Shown: positions 49,601 to 58,903 of the stretch, in pieces | How positions within the stretch are numbered: the stretch's first letter is position 1 | Layout of the letters: the number at the start of each line of letters is the position of its first letter | Assembly: GCF_018143015.1 (NCBI RefSeq) | Contig: NC_054746.1 | Span: 31,399,129 to 31,463,128 of the forward strand | Length of the DNA stretch: 64,000 bases | Origin: Lytechinus variegatus | Taxonomy: Eukaryota > Echinodermata > Echinoidea > Temnopleuroida > Toxopneustidae | Reading direction: 5' to 3' | The notes under the pieces: model-generated | What the model was told of the DNA's origin: nothing | What the model saw: only the letters and a program-made list of their open reading frames with translations | The model's database searches: none | Translations under genes and position numbers: made by a program

Positions 49601-49959
49601 GCTGAAGTTTCATTTTAAATTTTAGCCTAGCTTCACAGAACACTGGTAGACATTACATGGCAATGTGTAAATAAGGGAGTGCTTCATCATGAAATAATCA
49701 TTATTATAATTTTTTTCCCCGCCTTACTCCAACAATGTCAAACATGGTTTGGACTCCTCCGAGAACATGGAATAATCATCATAACTTCTGATTTAAAGAA
49801 CATTGTCAAATCTATTATAAAAAATGAATAAGTATACATAGGTGTAATAATTGAATAGGCACAATTTTAACAAGTCAAGATTATAATTTCTCTTCTTCTT
49901 TTTTCTTCCTGTGCAGTGCTGTTGTGACTCCGGTAAAAAATTTCTTCTTCCGAGACTAA
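31646..49959 (+). CDS. MAJIN: MAJIN-like meiotic telomere-membrane junction protein, nine coding exons
   Basis: Coding exons are 31646-31749, 32332-32380, 33030-33111, 37092-37228, 40029-40108, 41926-42301, 44789-44885, 45482-45650 and 49917-49959. They total 1137 bases (378 residues plus stop), with GT-AG junctions and phase kept throughout. A TTATCCAG acceptor just before the ATG suggests an intron in the 5' UTR. Residues 1-115 match the pattern I recall for the MAJIN N-terminal domain: start MSLTKFKLP, EVEDIIRSVL (49-58), NVDP (63-66), HLVVKP (73-78), W83 and VVFK (89-92). Exon 6 is strongly basic (residues 154-199, with PRRSNRR and RVLRRRALRF), which fits the DNA-binding linker of MAJIN. 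Vertebrate MAJIN binds TERB2-TERB1 and anchors meiotic telomeres in the inner nuclear membrane through a C-terminal membrane helix. This splice form ends VVTPVKNFFFRD with no helix. See 56203-56430 for a possible anchored end. The protein is longer than the human one as I recall it, mainly in the linker. Family call is by recalled pattern, not by search. Confidence 0.75.
33540..36775 (-). mobile_element. BEL/Pao-like LTR retrotransposon fossil
   Basis: Two direct repeats, about 33540-34030 and 36192-36775, align over most of their length. Both contain ACTTGGTTGCAATCAATAC, CAAGAAATATCTTGRCAG and ATATTTGCATACTTT-like blocks. They look like diverged LTRs. Between them the minus strand has pieces resembling a BEL/Pao gag region: a charged Ser/Arg-rich start, a LVEKLPEY-type block and a Cys/His knuckle-like block near the left LTR. 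No pol region is seen. It is broken in many places and old, judging by the divergence of the two repeats. Other repeats have inserted into it (roughly 34560-34700, 35050-35640 and 36494-36595). It lies in the MAJIN intron between exons 3 and 4. Confidence 0.55.
36494..36595 (-). mobile_element. Short SINE/LINE tail-like insertion in one LTR copy
   Basis: Present in the right LTR-like repeat and absent from the left one. On the minus strand it reads AATAAGCACTATATAAATG followed by ATCATTATGATTATTATC, the same kind of tail as the LINE at 38333-38365. It therefore inserted after the LTR element did. Confidence 0.5.
38040..38365 (+). mobile_element. 3' end of a non-LTR retrotransposon (LINE)
   Basis: A short open frame reads YYGAQAFSASAPSLWNNLP, then LNLRIIQSLETFKSKLKSYL and F before a stop at about 38237. 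The pattern YG..AFS..AP.LWN.LP...R...S...FK..LK..LF is the typical C-terminus of CR1/L2/Jockey-type LINE reverse transcriptase proteins. A 3' UTR follows, ending GGCGCTATATAAATGCC and ATTATTATTATTATT. The element is 5'-truncated, the usual outcome of target-primed reverse transcription. It lies in the MAJIN intron between exons 4 and 5. Confidence 0.75.
38440..39500 (-). pseudogene. Relic of an uncharacterised multicopy gene family
   Basis: On the minus strand, pieces read ATCNGENVVFQV (about 39120), SDGAASQFMQRYLFEN (about 38990-38940) and WAGDGIGGNIKG (about 38860-38825). Their order and spacing match a family I recall from cnidarian, hemichordate and echinoderm genomes, with blocks like SDGA.SQFKNR and HGKG.CDGIGGT.KR. 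Its proteins have no agreed function and behave like a mobile or multicopy gene. The frame is interrupted several times here (for example within LEKLCTMPLKIYD, which meets a stop near 39348), so it is dead. A transposase origin is my inference. Confidence 0.4.
40254..40518. mobile_element. MITE with CTTGGCCCCATC ends
   Basis: CTTGGCCCCATCTTACAAAG pairs with TTTTATGATGGGGCCCAG, and inside AATTATGATTGATCCGATCA pairs with TGATTGGACCAATCGTAA. It lies in the MAJIN intron after exon 5. Confidence 0.65.
40586..40742. mobile_element. Third copy of the GTTTCATCAA MITE family
   Basis: The right end GTTGATGAAACACACTC and the inner blocks TATCTGACAAG, TTTTATCCGACAG and CTCAGCCAATCAAAATCAAG match the copies at 14318-14460 and 27884-28037 in reverse order. 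The left end is diverged. Confidence 0.65.
41048..41801. mobile_element. piggyBac-like MITE with TTAA flanks
   Basis: The ends are CCCTATCTAGGCCGGGG and CCCCGGCCTAGATAGGG, perfect inverted repeats, flanked by TTAA on both sides (41044-41047 and 41802-41805). TTAA target duplication and ends starting CCC are hallmarks of piggyBac. The arms continue with G- and C-rich runs and CGCCGTGCGAAATTT-like words. No transposase frame remains. It lies in the MAJIN intron just before exon 6. Confidence 0.85.
42748..43556. mobile_element. hAT-like foldback MITE with TTACTTAC duplication
   Basis: The ends are TAGGGCTGGGACTAAAACCC and a GGGGTTTTTT...AGTCCCAGGCCTA complement, flanked by TTACTTAC (42740-42747 and 43557-43564). 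Inside, long arms pair: CCTAGAATTCCACTTT (about 43160) against AAGTGGAATTCTAGG (about 43295), and the GATGACGTCA...GCATGCGCATTGCAAG arms (about 43020-43100 and 43385-43445). Near the ends are repeated CGGGTACCCG words. The 8-bp duplication supports the hAT superfamily. It lies in the MAJIN intron after exon 6. Confidence 0.85.
44305..44468. mobile_element. Foldback MITE, GTTTCATAAAGCTG family
   Basis: GTGTTTCATAAAGCTGTTTG on the left faces CGAACAGCTTTATGAAATAG on the right, and GTAAGTTAAGAGCAACTTT faces AAGTCACTCTTAATTTAC. The unit is almost one long palindrome of 160 bases. A right-truncated sibling is at 61637-61762. Confidence 0.75.
45150..45307. mobile_element. MITE with GGGCTCCGTAACACAAAG ends
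   Basis: GGGCTCCGTAACACAAAG and CTTTGTGTTACGGAGCCC are perfect inverted ends. The flanks read CCT on the left and TGG on the right. It sits in the short intron between MAJIN exons 7 and 8. Confidence 0.8.
46541..47691 (-). repeat. TGACCT tandem element, reverse orientation
   Basis: The right border reads TTAGACTGCCAGAGGCGC and then TCCACTTGG, the complement of the usual left end. The left border is GGCGGCGGTGGCGTCAAC, the complement of the usual closing block. Six to seven monomers lie between, with perfect AGGTCAAAGGTCA at 46899-46911 and 47218-47230 and near matches at about 46708, 47059 and 47379. It is nested in, or carried by, the Harbinger-like element. Confidence 0.75.
47664..47864 (-). 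other. Short charged open frame in the Harbinger-like element
   Basis: It starts MPRSKRSKSCGHSGRETA and continues through a Glu-rich stretch (EEVQEETIETEEKFNDEQS). The start is basic and the middle acidic. The end runs into repeat sequence around 47690. It could be the first exon of an element-encoded protein. I do not recognise it, and it may be chance. Confidence 0.2.
48019..48395 (+). repeat. Direct duplication, unit about 245-250 bases
   Basis: CACATGGAGGTGCAGTGCCT followed by TGAAATGTGGGGCAAGGTC occurs near 48040 and again near 48290, with a shared AAAGTCACTGTTC block downstream of each. This is a tandem duplication inside the Harbinger-like element. Confidence 0.7.
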
Positions 49960-52679
49960 ACCAAGATCAAGATCCTGTACTTAGATTGGAACTTGTCCCC
50001 CCCCCCCCCTATATGGCCCCACTCCCCCAGAATCTGCCTAGAAATATTTTCATTTACCATCCAAGGCAGAGCACTATAGGATAGTTTGCTGCAACATTCT
50101 TATTCAGAAAGGAGTAGACAGTTGTTAGGTTCATTTTGCCTAGAAAAGACAAAATTATTTATCTTGGGCCTTTTTTTTTATAGCATACTATAAACAAAAA
50201 CTGAGATTTTTGTAGGGCCATCAAAGAAAAAAAAATCTGCTAAAATACAAAACAGATGTTTATGATTTCTAAACTTCATTTTCTAATTTCCTACTCTTAT
50301 TTCATGAAAGATGTTATGGTGAATCCATTTTATCAAAAGTATGTTGAATAGAATTTCTTTGTGGGCTGTAGATGTACCAGAAATACATAAGTTAGGGCAT
50401 TTGCCCTTTTCATTAAGGCTCTTTATTACAATGACCATTTGAAATACTTAGTTCACCTTACTTTAATTTGTAATCATCATATTGTACTTTTATTTATGTG
50501 ATGTGTAAATTAGTGACACATACAATATATACCAACATAGAGCATATCATTTATGGTAGGTTATGCAGATCAGCTAAAATAATTTAGCTTTTGGTATTGC
50601 CTTTGGCATTTGTTTTGACTTTGTTGATGCCATTCAGATTTCCTTGTTTACTTGAATGATTTAAAGCTGCACAGTGATTTACAAGGTCACATATAAGAGA
50701 ATTTACCAGAGAGTAAATTACATTTGTAAGTCTTTGACTTGACAATTATGAAATGTTAAGTTTAATTTTATTTTTATTAGTAAATATAATTATTTTGGCA
50801 TCTAACTTTAAGAGTAGGTGACCTGATGTACAAAACTACATGCCATTCATGAGGGCCAGGAGTAGGGGATGCGGAAGCCAAAAACCGTGTACAGAAACAA
50901 AAAAAGGACCATATGATTTTGATTTTTGCATAGTTAGCCCCCCCCCCCCACTTCGCCAGAGGAGCATGATGATTTGTTGATCTCTCAGATTTAAATCTGT
51001 CCTTTCGTCAGTCCTTTTGATTTTCATTCTTGTAATTTAATCAAGGTTTAACTAAAATCAAACTAATTCATGATAGGAGATCACAGCATCAGCAGTCAAT
51101 CAGGTCATTACAAGTTTGGTGTTGAAAGTCATTCACCCGCTTTAACACTACTTGAAATCAGGTTGGTGTTGGGATAAACCCCCTGTGGTGCAATGCACTT
51201 TCTATTTGTAATGAAGTTTAAGTAGGTGTTGAGACAAGATCGACTCTTATTTTGATCTATCCTCACATCAGTCCATCCTATTATTCTTGTAAATGAAATT
51301 TAAGAACCATTCAAAGGACAAAAGTCATTCAGAGCTCAAAGCTTGAGTTTCAGGGCCTGTCAGGGGTCACTTGATCAAAGGTCACTGAGGTTATTCAGTG
51401 ATGTCCATGTCTGATGTTAAGAGATGGTGTTGGTATTAGTTAACCAGTCACAACACTGGGCTTGACCTCTACATATTTCAGGCAGTCTGCATTGAAACAT
51501 TATGTTGGTGCTGAAGAACACCTACACCAACCATAACACTTTACTTGAAATCAGGCTGATGTTAGGATTGATCACTGTACAAAGTCCATGGGAATCTTGA
51601 AATACTGCCTCGTCAGGAATTATGACACAACAACAACAGTTGAGAGGAGAGAAATTGTTAAGAAAAAACATGTTTTAGAATAGATTTTATGTAATAATTG
51701 TTCATCATATTCATTATATGTCTGCTCAGCTTTCGTTAATGGGCCTATGACTTTCAATCATTTGATTTTAGAGCTCTCTTTGAATCAAATTTTAACCCTG
51801 GGGAGAGTAAATAATCATGTTTTAAGAGCTGACACAATAAAGTAAAGTAACAGATGTCTTGTTTGATGAAGCTATAAACCATGTATACCTAATTCATGTG
51901 TAGGTAATTCTTCTTGTTACCATCATCGTCTCCTCTTCCTCCTACTTTACATTACAATTAATCTTTAGTTGTCTTTGTAGGATAAGTTTTTTAATCAGAT
52001 AATCCAGATGAATGGCTAAACCATGTACAGTATATGCGTATTCAAATTTCAAGATATTTAGTGACAAATATCAATTTTCTTGCCTTTTTTATTTATTTCA
52101 TCTATGTGTATATTTTTCAGTTTAAAAATTGAAAGAGAAAGATTTATACATTGCTTTGTTTTTTGTTATACGTTAAAGCATGATTTGCTTTATAATTGAT
52201 GATAATTGTGTACAACTACTCATTCATTGTGTATAGTCATGTGTACAGATTTAGAAGGTATGTTCCCCTTTTCACAGGGTGGTGTTTTTATTTATGCAAG
52301 ACTGGTGATCATTTCTCAACCATGTTGATTCTGATCAGCTACAGTTGAAAGACAATCTTAATAGATTAAAATTCTCATGTTGAACTTACTGCGGTAGCCC
52401 GAACACGTACTATCTGAAGACGTGTCGGGGTCCCCGGGGCAAATGTTGAACATGCATTTGAATAGAAACTTCAATACTTTTGAAAAGTTTATTAAAAATG
52501 ACTCCTAATGCTGAAACAGGTAAAATTTGATGCATTTTATCCAGCATCAAAAAGGTTCACCAATCGGGATTAAATGACTTAGCTTGATGATACAGCCCAC
52601 AGGAATGTACACTAACAGTAAATGGAACATGACATGAAGTTGATGGGGCATGTGCCACAAACCTCTAGGTTTGTCAATG
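49960..52679 (+). other. Downstream of MAJIN exon 9; likely 3' UTR then intergenic or intron
   Basis: There is no further coding frame. An AATAAA at 51836-51841 could end the short MAJIN transcript, giving a 3' UTR near 1.9 kb. If the downstream tail exons are used, this stretch is intron for that form. At 51110-51560 there are loosely repeated GGTTGGTGTTGRGA words, a decayed repeat. A hairpin-like ACACGTACTATCTGAAGACG followed by TGT lies near 52405. Confidence 0.35.
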
Positions 52680-53126
52680 ACACCGTTCTCATACTTTCTA
52701 AAGCTAGTGTTTACTGGAAACCGGTTAAGGAAACCAGTTTGGAAGATCACTTTGCTAGCATTCCCGTTGGATTTCCCGAAAGTGGTTTTTAAAACTACTT
52801 CACGAAATGCGGTCTTGTTGCTATGGGAACACTCAGTGGGGTGACATGTTTCCTCACGAAAGTTGACGAACTGCAGCGTGATAATTCCACATACGGTGTG
52901 TGGAGTAGCGCGCTTGAAATGTGCGAAGTTTGTTTCCCTCAGAACGGTTGTGTCCTCATTTACACTAAAACCAGTTTAACGAGGCAAAGTGATCTTCAAA
53001 ACTACATCGCGAGGTGGTTTTCTGAACCGGTTTGAAAGATCGCTTCCAATACCGCGTTGAATATTCTCATTACGCGTTAAATCAGTTTCCACTAAACTAG
53101 TTTTAGGAGGGAAGTGAAAACGGTGT
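52680..53126. mobile_element. MITE with ACACCGTT ends and GGTTTACTGGAAACC words
   Basis: The ends ACACCGTTCTCA and the complement of ACACCGTTTTCA match, and the arms share a CTAGTGTTTACTGGAAACCG-like block (left) against a complement near 53080-53110. Several AAACCAGTTT/AAACCGGTTT words are repeated inside in both orientations (52720, 52735, 52970 and 53025). It is non-coding. Confidence 0.55.
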
Positions 53127-54010
53127 CTAAGTCTCTCACTCATGGTCAACTATGCAAAATGACACATGTACATGATACATCTTATAGTAGATGGGAATAG
53201 GGTGGGATCTATACATGGTAATATATTTCTTATACTGTATTTTGGATTTGAAAGAAAAGAGATGCAGAGTAACCAAAGATATCCATATATTGGATAACAA
53301 AATATGCATGCATACCTCCACATATTTTAATTACCTTTTGACAAGGGAAGGGATTTGATTTAAAAATGCAGTTCTTGTTTTAGCAGGTTTGTATAATTGT
53401 TAAGATTATATATTTTATTTCTTCTTTTTTTGGGGGGAGGGGGGTGTTGAAAGAAAATCTCTCCTGCCATCTATTTCAACTTTTGAAGGGAGTACTCTTG
53501 CACCTCCAATCAATGGGTATTGGTCCTCTTAATTCAGTCATTGATTCTTCTTGAAAAATGTTGTTTTTTAATATCTAGTGCCTATTTTATATATTTCTAG
53601 TATTTTTCATTACATCTATTTTAGTGATATGATATGAGAGATCTATAAACAAAAATTATATCCAGCAATTTTCCACATTTATTCATTTATGAGAATACAT
53701 GGGTTTGCAGATGTTTTATTTTGGACACACAATAAATTTTCACCTTACATCACTAAATTTATCTAATCAACGACATTTCCAATTATGTTGGCTGCATCAT
53801 TGTTTTAGTGCATAATGGATGATTTCAAGTACGATGTTGAAATCTTATTTTGGGGTTGTGACCCCCGGGGGGGGGGGGGGCACTCGACCAAAAAAGTGGT
53901 AGGGGTGTGGCGTCCCGGGGTTGTGACAACACTGTACTTGATATGATGCTGGTGTTGGGATTGACGTCAGAAAAAAATGACGTATTTCTGGTAGTTCGTG
54001 TTGAGCGCTG

Positions 54011-54503
54011 GTCAAGTCCACCTCGAGTCAGAAAAACATTGATTTGAATAAATAGAGAAAAGTCAGACAAGCATAATGCTGAAAATTTCATCAAAATCGT
54101 ATGTAAATTTAAATTTTGCTTATTTACAAAATAGTTATATGCACAATTTAGTCACATGCAAATGAGAGAATCAATGATATCCATCACTATTTCTTTTGAT
54201 TTTCATTGTTTTAATTATACAATAATTCAATTTTGTACAGATTTGACAATAAGGACCAACTTGACTGAACCACAAAATGTTAAACAATGGTAGTTCCTCA
54301 TGTTCAGGGAGAATTTAAACTTCGTTTCACAGGACAATGAGGAGACAATTTTGTGCATATTTTGTGAAATTAAGCAAAGCTTTAAAAATGTTAAAACTTT
54401 TTTTTATTTCATCCGATATTGATGAAATTTTCAGTGTTATGCTCAGTATTAAATTTTTCTCTTTTTATTCAAATCATTCTTTGTTGGGGTGGATTCGCCC
54501 TTT
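54011..54503. mobile_element. Diverged copy of the 30778-31387 foldback family
   Basis: GTCAAGTCCACCTCGAGTC on the left and GGGGTGGATTCGCCCTTTC on the right are inverted. GCTGAAAATTTCATCAAAAT pairs with the GATGAAATTTTCAGTG block near 54420. A G-rich repeat fragment with GGGGCACTCGACC lies just upstream at 53865-53930. Confidence 0.65.
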
Positions 54504-54841
54504 CAATGTCGTCTTCTGAACCAAGCATGCATCACAGCTGATGTTGACGATCTAATGTAATTTCACCAACCCCCAGGATTGGGCAAATTGTGATTTCAAG
54601 TTTGGTGTCAGTGTTTGGATTTGAAGCCCGCGAACAAGATGAAACATCCCCGTAAATATGAATTTTAAAAGTTAAATCATTAGAGCTTTATGGCTTAAAC
54701 ATTTATTGGACAATAATTGCGATGAGATTTTCCTATAATTTCTCAATTCTCCCAGATTTTTTTTTCGTTGTCGAGATGTTATCGCGTATAAAAATTCAGA
54801 TGATCAGCAGCACAGCGCAGAGGCGTGATGTCACAAGCTAT

Positions 54842-55461
54842 CCCCCATTCCACAGAGAACAAGACCGCTGAAAGATCATGAATTCTGGTTGATCTTTCAT
54901 AGGTCTCTCAATGAACCTACAGTGGTCTTTGAGGTCTTACACAAGTCCTGACCAATCTTTCAGTGGTCTTTGTGGTCTTCATGGGCTCCAAAACTTTTTG
55001 AAACAGTTCACAACATTCTTACAACGGTCTTACAGGAAAATGGTTTTTCAGTGGTCTTTCAGCAGTCTTTCAGCGGTCTTTCGATGAACTTTCAAAGGTC
55101 TTAACAGTCTTTCAATGATCTTTCGGCAGTCTCTCAAGATATGTGCGGAGATCACTGTAAAACTCATGAGAGATCATTGAAAGATCATTGAAAGACCAGG
55201 CAAAGTCCATGGAAAGAATTCTGAAAGATCACTTTTTGCATAAAAGATCTCTGAAAGACCACTGAAAGATCTCTATAGGACTAGTCTAAAAGACCAATAA
55301 GACAAAAAATATCCATCAGCCTTTAAGAGTTCTTTGAAGGGTCTTTCTGAGCCATTCAACAGAGATGATAAATTTCAGTGATCTTTAAGACCGCTGTAAG
55401 ACCTCACCAATTTTAAGTCTTTCATTGGTCTTTGAATGGTCTCCGTTCTGTGGAATGGGGG
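54842..55461. mobile_element. Foldback element built of GGTCTTTCA repeats
   Basis: The ends CCCCCATTCCACAGA and TCTGTGGAATGGGGG are perfect inverted repeats. The left half carries about ten copies of words like CAGTGGTCTTTCAGC (54950-55130), and the right half carries mostly the complement form GAAAGATCACTGAAAGACC (55165-55290). The whole element is a spaced array of one short motif in two orientations. There is no open frame. Confidence 0.75.
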
Positions 55462-56202
55462 CCTAATCGTGGAGCTCTGTGTTGGAACTCGGATCCGCAG
55501 CCTTTTTACCCTCTCGACCAACACCGAACTTGAAATCAAGTTTGATGATTAGTGAAATGTTGGTGTGATAATATATTTTAGTTAATAATGACCCCTCTAA
55601 AGACAAGGATACCCATGGTAAATATACACAATTTATTGTGACAAATTTTAGCACAAAAATACAAATATTGCAAGCAAAGCACAACAAATATTTATTCTTA
55701 AGTCAGTCAAAAGATACGCTCAAAGAAAAAGGTTGAACTTTGCCCTTTTAAAGGTGCAAAATAATCCAAAGCTACACTGTGAGCATCATTTAAACTAGGG
55801 GTCTTGGAGCACCTTCATAGGTGCAACTTAGCACCCTTCAGACAACAAAGGTTCAACATTACACCTGTGAAAGGTGTTGCCACCATGGCAATGCCAATAG
55901 TGTTAAATCCGGGGTTAAATCAAAACCTTTTTATAGACTGTATGACAAGTTGGCAATATCACTGGCAGAAAAGGAGACGGCAACCTTGAAAGTGAGTGTT
56001 TTTTTAATTATTATGAGAGGAGCACAAAAACCAGTCAGAAATTGAGTTTCATCATCATTTTCTTTAACATGTAGAACATTGGTGTATATGATCAGGCTGA
56101 CATTGCTTCTTAATTCAAAATTTGTTATGCCACATCATGTTTTTTTTTTAAACTTGTAATGAAAATTGCAAACACTACACTGATATCACTTTTCAATTAC
56201 AG

Positions 56203-56430
56203 TTACACAAATGAAACTGATTCCAAGTTGATCAATGGTACACGATTCAAAATAACACAATATCTTTGTTTTCGGTCTGGTATTGGTTTTGTCAGTGTGA
56301 CTGCCACCTTGGTAAGTTCCTGTGACAGCTACATCTGTTTATCTTGAATATTATTTGTCTGTATAATCTTATCTTTTTGATAACTGTGTGTTTTTTCCGG
56401 TGATATTTCCAGCTGCTGCGCTTGGCGTAA
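56203..56430 (+). CDS. MAJIN: Candidate alternative 3' exons of MAJIN encoding a membrane tail
   Basis: Exon 56203-56311 follows the acceptor CTTTTCAATTACAG and ends at GTAAGT. Exon 56413-56430 follows a TTTCCAG acceptor and ends in TAA. Exon 8 of MAJIN stops in phase 2 (GA), and the T at 56203 completes Asp exactly as exon 9 does. The joined product would be 406 residues. Its tail reads YTNETDSKLINGTRF, then KITQYLCFRSGIGFV and SVTATLLLRLA. Residues 391-403 (GIGFVSVTATLLL) are hydrophobic and end the protein, the layout of a tail anchor, and MAJIN is known to end in a membrane helix. A poly(A) signal AATAAA lies at 57673. The alternative is that these are exons of another gene. Phase fit alone has a one in three chance. 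Confidence 0.5.
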
Positions 56431-57781
56431 GTCTACCAGTATTCATTGTCTACTGTATACCTTTCAGAGTAGATTCTATTTTCATTTTTATAATCGTCCA
56501 AACTACTTGAAACTCATGATTTAGATTAAAAAAAAATCAAAATAAAACATGAAAAATTGCATCAAAGTCAGATGTTTCATGAAAAGATGTGTATTTATTT
56601 TTTTGTTATGCATAGTTTTACAAAAAAATATGCATCACATTTGCAGTATATTGATAATGATATCATTCTTGTTCAAGGCATTTTTTAAAAAACGGAATGT
56701 ACAACAAAACGGAGAGAAAGACCGTAAAACTGTCATTCAACCTATTGAAAAGGAGCTAATGATGTCTCCATCTCACTACATGTATATCTTTTTATTTTGT
56801 CATGTGAATTAAATGTACATGTGTGTGCATGTTTTGTATGACTTGTGAAACTTGTAACATTTTCATCATTGTATTTTGATATTCAGTCAGTTTCAACAAA
56901 ATAAACATAATATTGACAAAATAGTGTAGTTAACTCAACTTTTATATACACATGCAACATAATACAAAAGTATGAGTGAGTGTGTGACATATTGAACTTA
57001 ATATCACTGTTTTTATGTGAAACTGTAAAATTTTCTTGTTTTTCTAGTTGATAAACTTATCATTGTTGTGTTGTTTGTTTTTCTTTATTTATTCAAATCA
57101 ACTGATCGATGCGAATTCGGCCTTTTAAGATGCAGTAAGACGACCTTTATCATGAAGGTACTGTATTTATCATTTTAGTACACTGTAAAAAATTATGAAT
57201 CAGTAGTACTTAATACTTAATAAATATAAGTAGCATAACAAATTAATTTGCTGCTTTTTGTAATCAGTCTTGTATTTCTACGATAGTAGAATCAAATAAA
57301 ATAATTTTTTTTAAACTGATATTACGTCGTTTGAATTAATTCATTTATATATGATGAATTAATGTTACAGTTTTTTTTCAAAAAGCAAAAAAAAAGAGGC
57401 AAGATTTGTTTTATATCAAGGGCTGGGTTCGTGGTGATGGTGGACTCACTCCACCTGTTTTATTTTTATATTGCTTTTCTCTCATTTCATATCCTTGTGA
57501 ATTTTAATCTGCATTTATAGAAACAAGTTACATGTTCTTCATTATTATCATTTATTCTTTCCTTTTTCGATGATCTTTTGTACAATGTATAGTTCTGTGT
57601 ACTTGTTTCAGTTATTGTATAATTTACTTATGAGACTTATATTGTTATTATATATTTGATTTGAAAAAAGGCAATAAAAACATGTTATGAAACCAAATAC
57701 AAATATTTAATCATGGAGCTAAGATCAATTTTACGTATAGCAAATCAATTGACATTTTCCACCAAACAAAAATTCTATGAC
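56431..57781 (+). other. No gene; possible 3' UTR of the tail-exon transcript
   Basis: AT-rich sequence without coding signal. AATAAA at 57673-57678 is the clearest poly(A) signal, and another lies near 56900. Confidence 0.35.
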
Positions 57782-58613
57782 GAGTGGAACGCCTCTCAGT
57801 CTTGCCTGCATTACGCGATTTGATGTAGCAGCAGTGCTGACTTTGAAAACAGTTATTAAATAATCATTCACAAAAGGAAACTCTCATATGATAATGAAAT
57901 ACACTGTAAAAAATAAAGTGCTAATTTAGCACTTAAAGTGCTTATAGTGACTGCACTATACGAGTGTTTATTTTCTAGTTTAAATTTGAACTAAAAAATC
58001 TACACTTGTAGTGCAGTCACTATGCAAGCACTGTAAGTGCTATAAATCAGCACTTCATTTTTTTTCGTCTACTATGTCCACTCATCCAACATGACCTTTG
58101 ACCATGATCATGTGATCTCAGACATGTGCAAAACAATCATTCATACTTGATTACCCTTAATGTCTGTCAGTTTCATGAAATATATGTGTAGATCCATAAA
58201 CATTCTCAGATTTGATGCCAATTCAACAAATATCCCCCCCCCAAAAAACGGCCAAAGTTCATTGACCCTAAATGACCTTTGATTTTGGTCATGTGACCTG
58301 AAACACGCACAAGATATTCAGGGATACATGGTTACTCTTATGTCCCACGTTTCCTATAAACTTTTAAAGTTATGACAATTCCACTAATACCCTCAACATT
58401 ATCAAAGTTTGTTGACCCTCAATGACCTTTGATTTTGGTCTTGTGACCTGAAACTCAGGCACGATGTTTAGTAATACTTGATTACCCTCATGTCCAAGTT
58501 TCATGAACCAGGTCCATATACTTCCTAAGTTATGATGACATTTCAAAAAACTTAAACTTGGTTAAGATTTCAATGTTGACGACGCCGCCGTCGGAAAAGC
58601 GGCGCCTATACTC
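57782..58613 (+). repeat. TGACCT tandem element upstream of the carboxypeptidase
   Basis: It starts GAGTGGAACGCCTCTCAGTC and TTGCCTGCATTACGCG, with the leader TAGCAGCAGTGCTGACTTTG. It ends GACGACGCCGCCGTCGG and GCGGCGCCTATA. About four monomers remain, with diverged cores such as TGACCTTTGACCATG (58091 on) and TGACCTTTGATTTTG (58272 on). A MITE is inserted at 57902-58068. The copy ends about 290 bases before the carboxypeptidase start codon. Confidence 0.8.
57902..58068. mobile_element. Palindromic MITE nested in the TGACCT element
   Basis: Blocks AAAGTGCTAATTTAGCACTT and AAGTGCTTATAGTGACTGCA face TGCAGTCACTATGCAAGCAC and TAAGTGCTATAAATCAGCAC. The ends are A-rich on the left (CACTGTAAAAAATAAAGTGC) and T-rich on the right. 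The tandem monomer is interrupted by it. Confidence 0.7.
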
Positions 58614-58813
58614 TTGCAAATATTTATGATTGGTTTTAGACATAAAATCTTGCAAATTCATTTCAAGGTTAATTGCCAAAAAAAAAAACATTGAGTTATT
58701 TTGAATTAGCTTAGTGTTGACATAAGTTTTAAGGTGATTATTGCTTATCACAAAGCTGGACATGTTGGTCTGCAATATATTGGTCAAGCCACTTAGTCTA
58801 TAAGCTTAGAAGC

Positions 58814-58850
58814 TGACGTCATTGTACCATTTTGCTGTATGTATTATAAA
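58814..58850 (+). promoter_or_regulatory. CRE and TATA box of the carboxypeptidase gene
   Basis: A perfect palindromic CRE, TGACGTCA, lies at 58814-58821, and TATAAA lies at 58845-58850, 54 bases before the ATG at 58904. A start site about 30 bases after TATAAA would give a 5' UTR of roughly 25 bases, which fits a compact secreted digestive-enzyme gene. That use is inferred from position only. Confidence 0.6.
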
Positions 58851-58903
58851 TGACCATAGCAATGTTTGATGCTTTTTATTTCTCGACACATCACACATCC
58901 AGA

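Noticed and set aside
55932-55987. Exon-like segment (LYDKLAISLAEKETATLK) between MAJIN exons 8/9 and the tail exons
   Set aside because: It has an acceptor and a donor and fits exon 8 in phase, but it leaves phase 0. That would put the next exon (56203) into a frame with an early stop, so it cannot join the tail form. It may be a cryptic exon.
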